Assembly: GCA_902776985.1 (NCBI GenBank)
Contig: CACYSD010000001.1
Location: forward strand, 124,001 to 188,000
Direction: 5' to 3'
Source of the DNA: UBA3839 sp902776985
GTDB taxonomy: Bacteria > Bacteroidota > Bacteroidia > Bacteroidales > Bacteroidaceae
DNA: 64,000 nt
A model generated the notes under the pieces. The model was not told where the DNA came from, did not search any database, and saw only the letters and a list, made by a program, of their open reading frames with translations. The translations under genes were made by a program, and so were the position numbers. Shown one piece after another: positions 32,597 through 43,500 of the stretch (positions are counted from its first letter, which is position 1; each line of letters opens with the position of its first letter).

Positions 32597-35500
32597 TTAT
32601 TCAGATTTGCCTATAGTGACATTAGTCTGGCCTGTGACATTTGCCTTATTTCCTCCACCATACACATTACCAAGGATATTAACACCCTTGACCGTAATCT
32701 TGGTTTCCGTGTCGGCACCTGTAACATATTGTATCTTTTCCTCTGTTCCGATATTCACATAGGTGTCACCTACAACCTCTGCCTCATTTCCACCACCAAA
32801 TACGTTATTGATGGAACCGATCGCACCTTGCGTATGTGGCGGATACTTAAGTTCACGGGTTGTAACAACACCTGGAGTCAGTTCCTCGGAAATGGTGATG
32901 GTACCTTCTGTAGCGATATTTGCCTGAGAGTGGTTGGTCTTTCCACCAACAACCTCATTGATGTTCACAACAGGACTACCAATCATTACCGCAGTTTCAC
33001 CATAACCACCGCCATAGATGTCTCCGATGCTGGTGAACGACTTGACATTAACATGTGGAGAATCATAAGGTGAGCTCAACGCTCCAGCGTCGGTTGACTT
33101 CAGAGGCAGCCACTGTATCTTACCATCAACGTCAAGAATCAAATCACCATTACCGTCTTTCTTCTCGGTATAGCCGTATATTGAGTACGCAGCTCGGTTA
33201 CCGCCACCAAACAACTCACCGATGATAATAGGACGGCATCCGGTTTCCTCGATATTCACGACGATGGAACCGCCAATACGTCCGCCTCTATTGTTTCCGC
33301 CAAACACCTGACCATATCGACCATTAGTGATATTCAGAGTAGCACCACCTACGACGTCGGCATTCTCAGCACCTCCATAGACAATATCCAAACCAGGAAT
33401 ACAATCCATCGTCATTACAGTCTCTGCATCCATGTCCGCACTCTTTCCTCCACCGTAAGCTTCACCAACGTTGAAACAGCAGTAATCATCATCAGCTTCA
33501 TCCTTTTCACTAAGTATAACCATAGCGGTCTGTCGTAAATTACCCTTTGTGTTAGAACCGCCATAAACCGCATGTATCAGACCTCCATGCACAACTACCT
33601 TTACCTGACCTGAGCCATAAATATAGGATTTGAAAGGATCTTCGGCACGTTTATCCTTAGTGTCATAGCTGTCTTCAACAGCGGAATAGTCCTTATATCC
33701 GATATTGGCACCAGGATTTTCCTTCAGGACTCCACTAACGACAATAGAATCCTTACCATTTCCTCCACCAAAGACCTCGCCGATCTCAAAAGTACCGTTA
33801 ATTTCAACAAATGTGCCTGGAGTCGATGCGGCATTACCTCCGCCATAAACCTGTGCAATACTTGTTCGGTCGCAACCGTCAATAATCACATGAGTATAGG
33901 CAGCGTCAACCAAAGCCTTGTTTGTAGCATAGTCAAGGAATGCGTTTGTTGGTTCATAGGCAGCCAAGTTACCACCGCCATAGACTGCAGCAACATCGTA
34001 TTCGCCTAAGACCTTTGCTGTAGCAGGACCGTTAACAGGATTGGTGATGCGTGTAGCACCAGCCTTCTGAGTCTTAAATACATGAACGGTTACTGTTCCC
34101 TTTGGAGTTCCGCTGACGTTATTACATCCGAAGATACGACTTACTACACAGCCACAAGCGTCATCGGCAACATTCTCGTTAAGAGATACGTTAGTATTAC
34201 CCTCAACATCAGCAGCAAGTCCACCGCCATAGGCATCATGAATGACCGTACCACCTGTCAGATTAACGTATGTGTCCTTCCAAACAATACCGGCCTCGCC
34301 GCCACCATAGACAGAACCATACATCGTACCATTAATAATATACAGAGTTGTGTTACCTAACACTCGACCAGCAACAGCATTTCCTTCAATACCAAGTCCA
34401 CCACCATAGACATTACCACCAGTGTCAGCAGTACCTATCTGGCAGCTGCTGCCTTGAATTGTCACTTGAGTATTATCCTGTACGAAACCACTCTCACTAC
34501 CGCCATAGACAGAGCCTTTGACAAAGGCACTTCCATCGATGTCAACAAAGGTCTTTGTCACTAACGCCATGGTCTCGACAAACTTCATATAGTCTTCTTC
34601 GCTTGCGAATGTTTCCCAGACACTTTCGTTGTTATTATTAAAGGTCATACGTTTGTTCGTACCGTCATAATGAGGGACAATTCCCTTGCCGGCGCCAAAG
34701 ACATGTCCGATGTTATCAGGACCTATTTTTGCAACGTCCTTAACAGTGACTCTACATATACCTAAGCCATCGTTTGTCAAAGCATACGGCATACCAATCT
34801 TTATACCGGCAGCAACCAATTCAGGATATTTGGCAAGAGTATCGGCATTGGCAACTTTGTATTTCCCGACAGAAGCAATCTCACCACCGCCATACACGTT
34901 TTGTCCAATCTTAGTCCTACCCTGAATCAAGACAGCTGTGTTACCACGAACCAAAGCAGAATAACCATGAGTCTCCACACCTGCACCTGCTCCGAACACG
35001 CTACATCTGATATCAGGTGCCACTCCTTCACCGGTTGCTCCAGCAACTCCAATGGTAACCTCTGTATTTCCTTCCACACGGGCAATCTCTCCACCACCAT
35101 ACACAGAACCGTAAACAGTTCCGTTGCTGATGTTGACATTCGTGCTGTCCACCATGGCTTTCTCGCACTGGTATGAGTTAGCAAGACCCTTACTTGCTCC
35201 AAACACATTACCCTTACCAGTAACACCTTCAGAACCGATCGTACCACCTGTGATATTTACGTCGCAAATTCCGGTTTTAGCATCATGCAGAGTATGCCAT
35301 GTAAAATCCCTGCCGTCTGCAGAAACGGTATATGTACCCACATAGCCATAAGCACCACCGCCATACACAGAACCATACATGGTGCCACCACCAATATTAA
35401 GTGATGTATTACCGCTTACACGTCCGGCAGCTGCATTGTCCTGAAGTCCAAGTCCACCACCGAATACGTTACCGCCTGCATCGGTTGTACCAATCTGGCA

Positions 35501-38500
35501 ACTGCCTTGGATATTCACATAAGAATTAAACTGCACAAAACCACTTTCACTACCGCCATAGACAGAGCCTTTGACTTTGGCATTTCCGTTGACGGTAAGA
35601 TGGGTATCAGTGGCAAGAGCCAGGGTCTGAACATAAATAAGTAATGCATTTTCATAACCCTCACCATAACTGCCAGGTTCACCATTGTTATTGTAATACT
35701 CCATTGAGTTGTCAGGCTTCATACGTCCAGGATTGGTTATTGCTCCTGGGTCAACGCCCTTACCTGCTCCAAAGACACTGCCTAAAATCTCGGCATTGTC
35801 CTTGACGGTGACTGTACATATACCCAAATTTGTATTAGCCAGAGTGAACGGCATTCCAACCTCCAGGTTTGGATGTTCTTCCTTGTTAGCCAAAGTGACA
35901 AGACTGTGTTTGCCCACAGATGCAATATCACCACCACCATACACGCTGCCTCCTACCTTGGTTAAGCCCTGAACAGAAACAACAGGATTGCCACGCACCA
36001 GTGCCGAGTATCCATGTGTACTTAAACCAGCGCCTGCACCATATACATCACCTTTGATATCAGGTGCATATCCTCCTCCGGATGCCCCTTCAACACCTAA
36101 AGTAACTGCTGTATTTCCTTCCACACGTGCAATCTCCCCACCTCCAAACACAGAGCCGTAAACTGTTCCGTCACTGATGTTGACAATAGTTGTGTTAACC
36201 ATGGCTTTTCTACACTCGAAGGTGTTAGACGCACCCTTGCCGGCACCGAACACATTTCCAAATCCGTTGCCTTCAGCACCAATAGTACCACCTGTAATAG
36301 TAACATTGCATACGCCGCTACCTCCAATATATGTATTAGAGCCATCTACATTCGTAGTATATGTGCCCACGTCACCTGCTTCACCGCCGCCATACACATT
36401 TCCCTTGACAACTGCAGCGTCACTTATGGTTACATTCGTCGTTTTCGCCAAAGCGGCATCGGTTTGCGTAGAAATGGAATCACCTCGGGCTGCGCCGAAC
36501 ACACTTCCGTTGCGGATACCATCAACACCAATAGTTCCACCACTAATAGAAATAGAAGTAACACCACCATTAGTTATAGTAATTGCACCGGTATTGTCCT
36601 TTGTCATTGTTCCCACCGAACCCATAGCACCGGCACCATAGAGGTTATGTGCCACAAGACCTCCTGTGACGTTTACGGATGCATTACCTAATACAATACC
36701 AGCCAATGGATTGTAGCTGTCAAATATGCCGTCATTGTCTGAATCATATTTATCAGTACCGCAACCACCGCCATACACATTTCCACGATAAGGATAATTT
36801 GCACCAGTGTATTCTACACCACCTGATGAAATTGGAGAACCACTCGTTATACCTATAGTTCCACTATGGATATCTACCAATGTATTTTCGTAAGTGTGGC
36901 CATTCTCTCCACTACCATAGACAGAGCCTTTTATCAGTGGAGATGTCAACGTAGTTCCCTGTCCCTCTGTACCAATCACCACATGAGCATCATGAACCCA
37001 TGCCAATCGGTCGTGAATTTCTCCAGGAGCACCTACGTCACCACGAGACGAGCCGAAGACCATTCCATTTTCAGCTCCATTGGTGCCAATGATACCACCA
37101 GTAATAGTAACTAAAGCTGAACCACCAGACGTATATGATGTTATATTACCGGCATTGTCATACACATAAGTTCCGACAGAACCGTATGCACCACCACCAT
37201 ATACATTATGCAAAATCTTCGGTGAGATAGTATTTCCGCCAACAATAGTATCTTGGATAGTCACATTTGTATTACCCTTTACCAATCCAGATTTCACGTC
37301 GGTGACTTTTCCCTTTCCTCCTCCATAGACATTGCCATACAATGCTCCACCAAGACCAGTTGTACCGATGGTACCACCTCCTTTAACAATCACCTCGGTA
37401 TTTCCATCTACATTAGACTCTTCACCACCGCCATACACACTGCCACCAACAGTTGTTGAACCTTTAATATTCAGAACTGTTTTTCCTACATAACCGAGGG
37501 AAGTAAGGTCTTCATCTGTATATACAAAGTTCCCTAATCCCGAACTTTCCATTCCAGACTCTCCGTTTTTCAGCACACTTTTATCAACTTGTTTCCACGT
37601 ATAGGTCTCAAGGGTATTAATCTCACCCATATCAAACATGCCTATGTTGTTATTGATGCCAGGATCCTGAGTGAACGCCGGTGTGTTTCGCACATAGACC
37701 GGGGGAAGCGATGCTGAATAACCTCCTCCATATACACTACCTTCCACCTTACAACTATAAAGTGTGGAAGTGGCTGTTCCATTTACCTTGCCAAGATAGC
37801 CACCACCGTAGAAGTTGCCCGTTATATTACATCCGTTTAGGTTTGAAGTCACGCCGTTCGTAGTGGCAAGTGAGAATGAAGCAAACTTAACATAGAAACG
37901 TCCACCCGTTTTACCGGATGACCAATAGAAGAAGTCATAGTCGAAGTCAGTAGCCACGCCCTTGCCCTTTTTACCATACTGGCCATTGTTTCCTGGAGAC
38001 TTCGTTGTTGCACCGTCGAAATATTTTCCGCGATCATTGGCATAATCACCCTGTTTGTCTTTTGGGTTCCAATTCGCTATATCATAGTACTTCACCCTAT
38101 TCAAAGAGGTACCACCATAGCCAGCTCCGCAGTATGTGCCAAACGTACAGTTGTTAGCATTGGTGATAACAGTTTTTCCCGCACTCATATCACCAAACTT
38201 CGGTCCTCCGCAGAACAATGTAACATGACTGTTCGTGATGTCCGTTTGTATGCTTCCCGTTATAGGCTTATTGGCATTTATTCCGCCACCAAAGAAGTTG
38301 GTTATGTCAGCCCAGTCTATCTGCCAACGTACGTTTCCGTCTATCTGCTCCAGCGATGCACCTGCCATCTCGCCAAAACGTCCTCCGCTCACGTAGCACT
38401 CGGCTGGGTCATTTTGGTTCGCAACCACAGTAGGCTGATATGTTCCAGAAAGGTAGAATTCGTCATAGTCACCTCCAGTAACGGAAATCGGAATATGTTT

Positions 38501-40591
38501 TGTTGATTGGGTACCATCACTATGAGTGCCATTGCCAAACTTAGCATACCAAGCATTACCTCCCACATGTATATACTTTGTCGCTGTTGGCTTGCTGACT
38601 TTCGTAGAAACAAACTGCTTATACGACCCACCAAGAAGTATCAATGGAGCTGCCGATTTGTCACCATTATCATACTCAAACTGTTCAAAATGGACCAAAC
38701 ATGTATTGGTTATCTCAAACCATCCTTTTATTTTGAATATTGACACATTACGAAAAGTCGATGCATTTTTAGGTATTTGTGCCTCCGCTATACCCACGAT
38801 ATTCAAGAAATCATAACGGATAGGAGAAATTTTTTGGCGATCATTATGACCGAATATATAGCTATAGTCGGGTTCGTTGTCATGGTTCAAGTCTATAGAC
38901 ATCAAAGTATATGGAATATCAGAAAACGTTGGATTATCCGCCTGATGAACGTTGCCAACAAGCACCACAGCCTGGTCATACACGGTTTTGCTCGAGTTAT
39001 CAAAACCAGTAAGAGCATTACTTATGGTGGTATAGACTTTTTGATTATTATTCCCGTCATTGTATATATCTATATTCGTATTGTTGTTATATTGTGTTCC
39101 AAACAGAGAAAAACTCTGTTTCCCATAACTATTGTTATACACAACGTCATACGTATCATCAGACACATAGTTGGCTATTGCCCAATAAGGCTCAATAGTG
39201 ATAGCCGTTACACCCTCTGGGACATCCCAATATGCGCCCTGCGAGAACACACGATAACTACCATTAGTACCATATAAGTCCTTATTGGTACATTTACGGT
39301 CGGCAAAGTTATAACCGCCCCATTCGTCAGCCTCATTATAAGTACCTGATGTGCCACCTGTGATACTAGTTATCTTCCATCCCGTAACTACACGACTTCC
39401 TGTATAGTTGCCAGTTCCCACGTCATTATAATAAGGTAGCTGCACCTTATCGTAGTTAAAATTGAAGTGGTCAAAGTCCTTGTCGGTACGCTGAAGTGTC
39501 AAGGAGGTGGTTGTGATGTCGGCACCATCCGGCCAACTCTGACCTCCATCGGTTTTACTTGTGCTGATAGTTACAGTAAGCGTCTTATTAAGTTTTCCAC
39601 CCTTGTTTCTTCCAACGGTAGCACTGTCAGGAGCATTTTTTATATCGGGGTTGATAATAGATGGATAGTAGCCTTGAGCTTTTAAAATAGGATATGGATT
39701 AGGTTCATTGATGGTTCTGTCAGCCGTTTCAAGTACCCATTTTGCCATATCATTTGGATTGACAGTAGTAGTTGCAGTAGAAGCATATTTGGCGGCCAGT
39801 TTGTTATTACTGTTGAGCAACAGACGATAGCGTTCAAATCGATTGATGAACTTCTCTTCCATTGCCAACGCCCTATTGTATTTCGTAATTAGTTTATTTT
39901 TACTATAAGGTGACTCATAACGATAGTAGTTATAATTGTTCATGCCACCTGCAACATTATTGATCTCCACACCACCATAAATTGGTGATATTGTTCCGCC
40001 TGAAGAAATATCACCATAGAACATACAGTTCATCACCATAGTGGTCAAAGAAGATTGTGTTGAAGTCACTCTGTTATATCCTACAATACCTGCTTTTTCA
40101 CTGCCAGCTGTAATATTAGCATAGCTGTAGCAGTTAATGACACGAGCTGTACCATCGAGGAGTCCGATGAGTCCACCTGTATAACCTGTACCACCTACAG
40201 AACCGCTAAGGATTCCGACATTATAGACTCTTGCTGAGCCATTGGCTGTACCAGCTATCGCACCCACATTATCACCACTGGATATATTCACATCCTCCAG
40301 CACAAGATTCTTTACCGTACCGGTTAGTGTGGTAAAGAGAGGAGCACCAAGACCTGTAATCTTATATGGCATATGAGTATCAGGATCGAAATTTGCCTCA
40401 AGTGTACCATTGAAAGTAGTAACACCTGGAGTGCCACCACTTATATCCTGAGTAATGATATAATGACCGTCAGCATCAGTAATCTGGCTCAACGAAGTGA
40501 TGTTGGTTTGGCCCCACACTTGAGTGAGTCCAAATGTCAGCATCAGGGACAGAATAAACAGAGTCTTGGAAGTATAGTGAAGTTGTTTCAT
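32597..40591 (-). CDS. Giant YGGG-repeat surface protein, 2664 aa
   Basis: It begins with a signal peptide (hydrophobic residues 10-26, cleavage likely after VWGQ). Residues about 95-170 contain GLUG-like turns (GGLIGLLDGTARVINCYSY). From about residue 900 to the end there are some 40 copies of a short motif [VIL][YF]GG(G/A/S), typically GSVYGGGE-A-V-GNT-V-I, each followed by one or two beta-strand segments (VTIGGGTIG-like). The spacing and GN turns suggest a right-handed beta-solenoid. Two consecutive blocks of about 350 residues are near-copies (about 36.3-35.2 kb and 35.2-34.3 kb). Unlike its neighbour it has no C-terminal sorting-like tail and ends in VTIGKSE. It follows the 3879-aa gene by 8 bp in the fimbrial gene series, so an adhesin or stalk-like role is inferred. 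Confidence 0.85.
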   Translation of the reverse strand: MKQLHYTSKTLFILSLMLTFGLTQVWGQTNITSLSQITDADGHYIITQDISGGTPGVTTFNGTLEANFDPDTHMPYKITGLGAPLFTTLTGTVKNLVLEDVNISSGDNVGAIAGTANGSARVYNVGILSGSVGGTGYTGGLIGLLDGTARVINCYSYANITAGSEKAGIVGYNRVTSTQSSLTTMVMNCMFYGDISSGGTISPIYGGVEINNVAGGMNNYNYYRYESPYSKNKLITKYNRALAMEEKFINRFERYRLLLNSNNKLAAKYASTATTTVNPNDMAKWVLETADRTINEPNPYPILKAQGYYPSIINPDIKNAPDSATVGRNKGGKLNKTLTVTISTSKTDGGQSWPDGADITTTSLTLQRTDKDFDHFNFNYDKVQLPYYNDVGTGNYTGSRVVTGWKITSITGGTSGTYNEADEWGGYNFADRKCTNKDLYGTNGSYRVFSQGAYWDVPEGVTAITIEPYWAIANYVSDDTYDVVYNNSYGKQSFSLFGTQYNNNTNIDIYNDGNNNQKVYTTISNALTGFDNSSKTVYDQAVVLVGNVHQADNPTFSDIPYTLMSIDLNHDNEPDYSYIFGHNDRQKISPIRYDFLNIVGIAEAQIPKNASTFRNVSIFKIKGWFEITNTCLVHFEQFEYDNGDKSAAPLILLGGSYKQFVSTKVSKPTATKYIHVGGNAWYAKFGNGTHSDGTQSTKHIPISVTGGDYDEFYLSGTYQPTVVANQNDPAECYVSGGRFGEMAGASLEQIDGNVRWQIDWADITNFFGGGINANKPITGSIQTDITNSHVTLFCGGPKFGDMSAGKTVITNANNCTFGTYCGAGYGGTSLNRVKYYDIANWNPKDKQGDYANDRGKYFDGATTKSPGNNGQYGKKGKGVATDFDYDFFYWSSGKTGGRFYVKFASFSLATTNGVTSNLNGCNITGNFYGGGYLGKVNGTATSTLYSCKVEGSVYGGGYSASLPPVYVRNTPAFTQDPGINNNIGMFDMGEINTLETYTWKQVDKSVLKNGESGMESSGLGNFVYTDEDLTSLGYVGKTVLNIKGSTTVGGSVYGGGEESNVDGNTEVIVKGGGTIGTTGLGGALYGNVYGGGKGKVTDVKSGLVKGNTNVTIQDTIVGGNTISPKILHNVYGGGAYGSVGTYVYDNAGNITSYTSGGSALVTITGGIIGTNGAENGMVFGSSRGDVGAPGEIHDRLAWVHDAHVVIGTEGQGTTLTSPLIKGSVYGSGENGHTYENTLVDIHSGTIGITSGSPISSGGVEYTGANYPYRGNVYGGGCGTDKYDSDNDGIFDSYNPLAGIVLGNASVNVTGGLVAHNLYGAGAMGSVGTMTKDNTGAITITNGGVTSISISGGTIGVDGIRNGSVFGAARGDSISTQTDAALAKTTNVTISDAAVVKGNVYGGGEAGDVGTYTTNVDGSNTYIGGSGVCNVTITGGTIGAEGNGFGNVFGAGKGASNTFECRKAMVNTTIVNISDGTVYGSVFGGGEIARVEGNTAVTLGVEGASGGGYAPDIKGDVYGAGAGLSTHGYSALVRGNPVVSVQGLTKVGGSVYGGGDIASVGKHSLVTLANKEEHPNLEVGMPFTLANTNLGICTVTVKDNAEILGSVFGAGKGVDPGAITNPGRMKPDNSMEYYNNNGEPGSYGEGYENALLIYVQTLALATDTHLTVNGNAKVKGSVYGGSESGFVQFNSYVNIQGSCQIGTTDAGGNVFGGGLGLQDNAAAGRVSGNTSLNIGGGTMYGSVYGGGAYGYVGTYTVSADGRDFTWHTLHDAKTGICDVNITGGTIGSEGVTGKGNVFGASKGLANSYQCEKAMVDSTNVNISNGTVYGSVYGGGEIARVEGNTEVTIGVAGATGEGVAPDIRCSVFGAGAGVETHGYSALVRGNTAVLIQGRTKIGQNVYGGGEIASVGKYKVANADTLAKYPELVAAGIKIGMPYALTNDGLGICRVTVKDVAKIGPDNIGHVFGAGKGIVPHYDGTNKRMTFNNNNESVWETFASEEDYMKFVETMALVTKTFVDIDGSAFVKGSVYGGSESGFVQDNTQVTIQGSSCQIGTADTGGNVYGGGLGIEGNAVAGRVLGNTTLYIINGTMYGSVYGGGEAGIVWKDTYVNLTGGTVIHDAYGGGLAADVEGNTNVSLNENVADDACGCVVSRIFGCNNVSGTPKGTVTVHVFKTQKAGATRITNPVNGPATAKVLGEYDVAAVYGGGNLAAYEPTNAFLDYATNKALVDAAYTHVIIDGCDRTSIAQVYGGGNAASTPGTFVEINGTFEIGEVFGGGNGKDSIVVSGVLKENPGANIGYKDYSAVEDSYDTKDKRAEDPFKSYIYGSGQVKVVVHGGLIHAVYGGSNTKGNLRQTAMVILSEKDEADDDYCCFNVGEAYGGGKSADMDAETVMTMDCIPGLDIVYGGAENADVVGGATLNITNGRYGQVFGGNNRGGRIGGSIVVNIEETGCRPIIIGELFGGGNRAAYSIYGYTEKKDGNGDLILDVDGKIQWLPLKSTDAGALSSPYDSPHVNVKSFTSIGDIYGGGYGETAVMIGSPVVNINEVVGGKTNHSQANIATEGTITISEELTPGVVTTRELKYPPHTQGAIGSINNVFGGGNEAEVVGDTYVNIGTEEKIQYVTGADTETKITVKGVNILGNVYGGGNKANVTGQTNVTIGKSE

Positions 40592-40599
40592 TTTTATAT

Positions 40600-43500
40600 T
40601 TAATGAATAATCAATTTCTTGTTGTTAACGAGATAAACTCCCTTTGCAGATACAGGAACTTCGAATGTTTCGTCGGTATGTATCTTGAATGTGGCAACGC
40701 GTGCTCCGTCGGCAGTGTAAATGCGTATAGGCATTGTCCTGCGAAGCGTAGACTTAACCACTATCTTGTCATTCTCAGAGTAAACAATGAGTGAACCGTC
40801 ATCGATGTCCTCGCCTGTAGGTTCGAGATCTATCTCACCGCTTGACTTATTAAGGATAATCTTACGTGCCTTAGTTGAAGACGGAGCCTTAATGTATGGT
40901 CTGAAAGCAGTTAACGAAGCTGCACCGGCAGTTGTATTCTCGAAACTGCCACCATCGTTGTCGAGGGCAAAGACACTCACACTCGCTGCCTCCGGATTGT
41001 TCAGATATGTAGGAACGAATGTATATCCGCCAGAAGAAACGCCTTCCATCTCGTTGTCGCTGACACCGATAGAAGTTCCTTCCACTGAAGCGAAGGTAAT
41101 ATACTGCTTACCTGGGCTGGCAATGGTGATTGGGAAGTTGACAAGATTGTCAGGAGTCCACGTTCCGCTCAGGTCAAACTCGAAGAAGGTCTTTCCTGGG
41201 AAGCCCACGATATACGGTTTGCCTGCATCGTAGTAAGGATAGTTGTCTACCGGATAACGGGCAGCAAGATAATCCGTACTATAATAGATCTTCTTGAATT
41301 CGTCTGTATTTCTGTCAAGGAATTCATACTGGCTATAATAGTAATCGTAGAGGAATGTATTAGTGTAATTCTTCGTATGGTTACTTGGAGCCAGAGGGTC
41401 GAAGTCGGCAGTAAAGACTCCATCAACAGGTTGGTTGTTTTCCATCTTCTGCTGAACATTACCCTTGAATTCACGGAGCCAGTACTCGTGTCCCTTCGTG
41501 CTGTTCTTATAGAAGTGAGTCAGTTCACCCTTCTTATCCGTAGTTACCAATTCAACTTCGAACGGCAGGCTGACACTTTCCCAACCAGAGTTCATATTGA
41601 CGAAGTGATCAGGATAACGCTGATACCACATGCGGTTGCCACTGCCGAAATTATATGCGATAGGAGCATTGAAGTCCTGAAGGTCTACGAGGAAGTGGTC
41701 TCTAACTGCTGTATATACACCACCCGACTGCTGTACCCAGTGACCACGGATGTGGGATGGGTCCATAAAGTCAACTGTTCGATAAGTGGTATTCGTCTCA
41801 GTATATGTGCCATCGGCGAGATATGCGCTAACCACATTGGCAGTCTTCTGCGAAGCGTTTGGAGTCTGTCCTGTTCCTGTGCCGCCTGGAACACCAGTAT
41901 AGACAAGCAGGTTCTTCGTCAGATCAACATTAACGAAGGCTGAGAGTCCGCCGTCATCAAGCAATGGTGGATAGAAGCGTGCCGGCAATTTGCCTGATGC
42001 AGCCACATTACCCATCTTATAGCCTGCTGCCAAGTCTCCATTTCCTCCTGTGAAGTCAATGGCAGTCATATCCTTGTATGCAATCATTGATTCGTCGCCG
42101 TACATCGTCTGGGCAAATACAGCATAAGGATTGAAGTATGCCACACCTGCATTTCCGGAACGGTAGTAAGCCGGAGCACGGAATACACGGTTTCCTGCGT
42201 CGGTTGTCACGAGATAGTTTCCACTACGGTTGATTACAGTAGGATTATCCTGATGAGTACGTCCGTTGACATGATTGTAATTCAATGCCTGACCGAAGAA
42301 GAAATAGTCGTCTGGCCAGATAGGATGATAAGCTTCATGCTCTTCATCATATCTCTCATCGAGATCACTAGGTACTTCACCCCCTGCATACTGGTAGTCA
42401 CCATCTGCAAAGCGGCTCTCTACATAGCTGCCCAAATAGTTGTCGGCATTGTCGTAGAAGAGATATGGGCCTGTAGCATTCGCATAGTAACCAGTATGGA
42501 GCGTAAGCGTCTTGTTCGCACCAACGGTATAGTATTGATACGGATTGGTGTTAACAGAAGAGTTGTTGTCGCAATAACGCTTAAACAGATAGAATCCGTT
42601 CAGGTCATAAGTAACTTCTCCGTTTCGGAATGCGTGGAGAGGTTTCTCTATTGATCCGCTGCCCGACAGATACTGATTCTCCTGAGGATAATAGCAGTTC
42701 ACCAGATGAACTGTACGGTTTGCCGTATTGATAGGATTCTCAAAGAGAGCTTTCTTATTCTTCTCAGTGTTGTCCGAAGTGTTAATCCAGCAGTTCTCGA
42801 GATAACCGCTTCCTTCATCAGCTATTCCGGCAGAAGTGTATGAACCGGTAACACCAAGGTTATATACCTCACCGCAAAGGTGTCCGAAGAGTGAGTGGTC
42901 AAGACCGGTAATGGTATGTCCGTCACCATGCAGCGTTCCTTCGAAGCACTTGCCGGTATCTTCCAAAGAGTTGTCATAGCCGATAGGTGTCCAACCAGTA
43001 ACTGAGCCGCCATCCACGCTGTATGCTTTCGGACTGACATCACTGCGGAGGATGAATTCGAGATTACGTGCGGAATGAACATGAGTATCAAGATTAGCAT
43101 GACCTTCAAGTGCAGTTCCTGCTTCCGGAGTGGTAGAGAGTACACTCAGGTCGAAGAAATCCTTAAGCAAGTCAAGTTCACTCTTAGTAGGATCGGACTC
43201 ACAAGTACGGTTGTCAATATAAATCTTGCTCTCGCGCTTCACACCTGGATTATCCACATACATGTGGTGTGCCTTATCCTTCATCACGGCATCAAGGTCA
43301 TGATAGTTGGCAACTCTCAATGGCACGTGGTTAGAATAAGTTTCACCGAGGTATGTCTTTGCGTAGTAAGCCACATAGTAGCCGTCGTTGTACCAATAAA
43401 GCTTATCAACTCTTGGTATATAGTCAATACCGTTGGTATGGTTCTCTGCATCGCTGATCTTCTCGAATATCTTCCATCCACCACCGGTTACTTCGTATGC

